A program made the position numbers and the translations under genes. The notes beneath the pieces are model-generated. The model saw nothing but the letters and a program-made list of their open reading frames with translations. It searched no databases and was not told where the DNA came from. From Phycisphaera mikurensis NBRC 102666 (GTDB lineage: Bacteria; Planctomycetota; Phycisphaerae; Phycisphaerales; SM1A02): a DNA stretch of 64,000 nucleotides. Below, in pieces: positions 62,413 to 64,000 of the stretch (positions within the stretch are counted from its first letter, which is position 1; every line of letters begins with the position of its first letter). The stretch is taken from assembly GCA_945878575.1 (NCBI GenBank), contig CAMDUB010000010.1, positions 1-64,000 on the forward strand, written 5' to 3'.

Positions 62413-64000
62413 ATGTTGCGCAAAAAAAATGATTCGCCCGTCGTTTCCAGGCGTCGGTTCCTTGGTGGCACTGCAGCAGCGGCCGGAAGTCTTTCCGTCC
62501 TCTCCAAGCAGGCCAGCGCCCAAGTCCCGGTCCCAGTACAAGTCGACTTCGGAAGCCCGGCCACCACGCCGTGGGTGTGGCCTCTCGCGTTTGCGCGACA
62601 TGCAGTGCCGCTGGCAGCCTGGGAGACTCTGGATCCACCAGTGATTCCGGCCAATCATCAGCGTTACGACGAGTTCGCACCCGTCAAGTTTTATGACATG
62701 AGCGTGACCGAGATCTTGTCGCGTCCGCATCCGCAGCTTGCGGAGAGTCGCGTCATGGCGTACGAGGGGTCCGTGCCGGGTGTCACGTTTATCAATCACT
62801 ACGGCGAGCCAGTGTTATGCCGTATTCGGAACAACCTGCCGCTGGAACTCACTGGTGTTGGTAGTCCCGACATCATTACCCATGTTCACAATGGTCATCA
62901 CGCCTCGGAGTCTGATGGCTACCCGGGGTACTGGTTCAGCCCTGGTTCATTCCGGGATCATCACTGGCCACATATCTATGCCGGCGGCGACTGGCGTGAG
63001 GCCAAGGGCACGCTTTGGTACCACGATCATCGGATGGATTACACGGCTCAGAACACCTACCGCGGGTTGGCCGGCTTCTTCCTGATGTTCGACCACCTTG
63101 ATAGCGGCGACGAGAATGATCCGAACCACGAGGCGTTCCGCTTGCCGAGCGGTGTGCCGGACGGCTCGCGCTGGCGCGGGTGCTACGACATCCCATTGAT
63201 TTTCACCGACCGCCGATACGACGCGAACGGCGTTCTAGTGATGGACGTGATGAACATGGACGGGCATCTTGGTGACAAATACCTAGTGAACGGTCGCATC
63301 CAGCCCTACTTCGAGGTCGAGCGTCGCAAGTACCGGTTCCGTCTGCTTGATGGTGGACCGTCCCGGTTCTACAGCTTCTGGATGTCCAATGGCATGACGT
63401 TCCAGCACATCGCGAACGATGGCAATATGTTGCCGCAGCCAATCGAGACTGACCACGTTAATTTGGGCGTTTCGGAACGTGCGGACATTGTTGTTGACTT
63501 TAGTCAAGTACCTGAGGGCGTCAACGAGCTTTACTTTGTCAACCGTGAGATGCAAATCGACGGTAAGAAGCCAGAGGGTGTTCTGTTGTCGTACGCCGAC
63601 AGCAATCAACTGATTAAGTTCATCATTAGTCCTGAGAGGAATGTTGTCGACCACAGTCGGGTTCCTTCGCACTTCCGGCCGTTGCCGGAGATGAATACCC
63701 CAGTGGTGCGCACTCGCAATATCGCGTTCGACCGCAAGAACGGCATGTGGACGGTGAACGGCAGGATCTTTGACAACGATCGAGCGGATATCACTTTCAA
63801 GCGAGGTACTGCCGAGATTTGGAACATCAGTTCTTCTGGCGGATGGGCGCACCCCGTGCACATCCACATGGAAGAGAACCGAATCCTTGAGTACAACGGC
63901 AAGCCCGTTGACAGTGGCATTCTTCACTGCAGGAAAGACGTGTTCACGTTGTATCCCGGAGATGAGATGAGACTGTACGTCCGGTTCCGTGACTGGACTG
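62413..64000 (+). CDS. Tat-exported multicopper oxidase, 3' end outside the window
   Basis: At least 529 residues, open at the right edge. After the ATG at 62413 comes a twin-arginine signal, SRRRFLGGTAAAAGS, so folding with copper probably occurs before export. Copper motifs in order are HVHNGHHA, LWYHDHRMD and HPVHIHMEEN; the last HCH-type block lies beyond the window. The arrangement resembles CotA/bilirubin-oxidase-like laccases, which can oxidise phenolics, bilirubin or Mn(II). It has no clear ribosome binding site. Nearness to the di-heme peroxidase gene suggests a joint extracytoplasmic oxidation process. Confidence 0.9.
   Translation, partial: MLRKKNDSPVVSRRRFLGGTAAAAGSLSVLSKQASAQVPVPVQVDFGSPATTPWVWPLAFARHAVPLAAWETLDPPVIPANHQRYDEFAPVKFYDMSVTEILSRPHPQLAESRVMAYEGSVPGVTFINHYGEPVLCRIRNNLPLELTGVGSPDIITHVHNGHHASESDGYPGYWFSPGSFRDHHWPHIYAGGDWREAKGTLWYHDHRMDYTAQNTYRGLAGFFLMFDHLDSGDENDPNHEAFRLPSGVPDGSRWRGCYDIPLIFTDRRYDANGVLVMDVMNMDGHLGDKYLVNGRIQPYFEVERRKYRFRLLDGGPSRFYSFWMSNGMTFQHIANDGNMLPQPIETDHVNLGVSERADIVVDFSQVPEGVNELYFVNREMQIDGKKPEGVLLSYADSNQLIKFIISPERNVVDHSRVPSHFRPLPEMNTPVVRTRNIAFDRKNGMWTVNGRIFDNDRADITFKRGTAEIWNISSSGGWAHPVHIHMEENRILEYNGKPVDSGILHCRKDVFTLYPGDEMRLYVRFRDWT

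Overview
The window looks like about 64 kb of chromosome from a planctomycete, most likely of the Phycisphaerae/Phycisphaerales type. The evidence is indirect, because no rRNA or tRNA gene is visible. It consists of short dockerin-like C-terminal repeats ending in AAWG on secreted proteins, a PEP-CTERM-like tail starting VPAPGA, an ECF sigma factor of the planctomycete TIGR02999 type overlapping a Ser/Thr kinase gene, frequent weak Shine-Dalgarno sequences, and GTG, TTG and possibly ATT starts. I see no insertion sequences, phage genes or CRISPR array.

Layout. 1-3.75 kb: adenine deaminase (cut by the window start), a ureohydrolase and a Tat-exported phosphoesterase. 3.8-10.24 kb: a peptide-export cassette (HlyD-like adaptor, C39 peptidase-ABC transporter, second ABC transporter) followed, on the opposite strand, by a 49-residue ORF with a textbook double-glycine leader and a strongly cationic core. 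I consider this the best candidate for an undescribed system. 10.24-13.6 kb: terminators, sigma factor/kinase pair and a hypothetical gene. 13.6-18.1 kb: serC, a polytopic membrane protein, an FMN-binding split-barrel protein with UbiX, and a lipoprotein. 18.2-24.3 kb: an EF-hand protein, a Gly/Pro-rich tandem-repeat protein, a beta-barrel protein coupled to a multicopper oxidase-SCO1 fusion, and an MFS transporter. 24.4-30.9 kb: a DUF1338 (HglS-like) enzyme convergently overlapping a TPR/O-GlcNAc-transferase-like gene, a porin-like gene without signal peptide, a polysaccharide deacetylase and a LuxR-type regulator.

31.3-45.4 kb is a complete reductive pyrimidine degradation locus. An NCS1 nucleobase permease faces a long minus-strand operon: RbsA/RbsC/RbsB-type ABC transporter, PreT, PreA, beta-ureidopropionase, dihydropyrimidinase, semialdehyde dehydrogenase, class III aminotransferase and a TauE/SafE permease. 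This accounts for uptake of uracil or thymine and conversion to semialdehyde and acyl-CoA. Together with adenine deaminase and a CNT nucleoside transporter divergent from a uridine-kinase-like gene (56.3-58.3 kb), it suggests that the cell scavenges nucleobases and nucleosides.

45.5-58.3 kb holds a sulfotransferase, a Cache-domain lipoprotein, a COG2509 flavoprotein, a lineage-specific HTH protein, a secreted dockerin-like repeat protein, an NTF2-like lipoprotein, cyclophilin, a YcaQ-like protein and a sulfatase. 58.6-64 kb is an extracytoplasmic redox group: a PEP-CTERM-like protein, a di-heme peroxidase with dockerin-like tail, and a Tat-exported multicopper oxidase cut by the window end.
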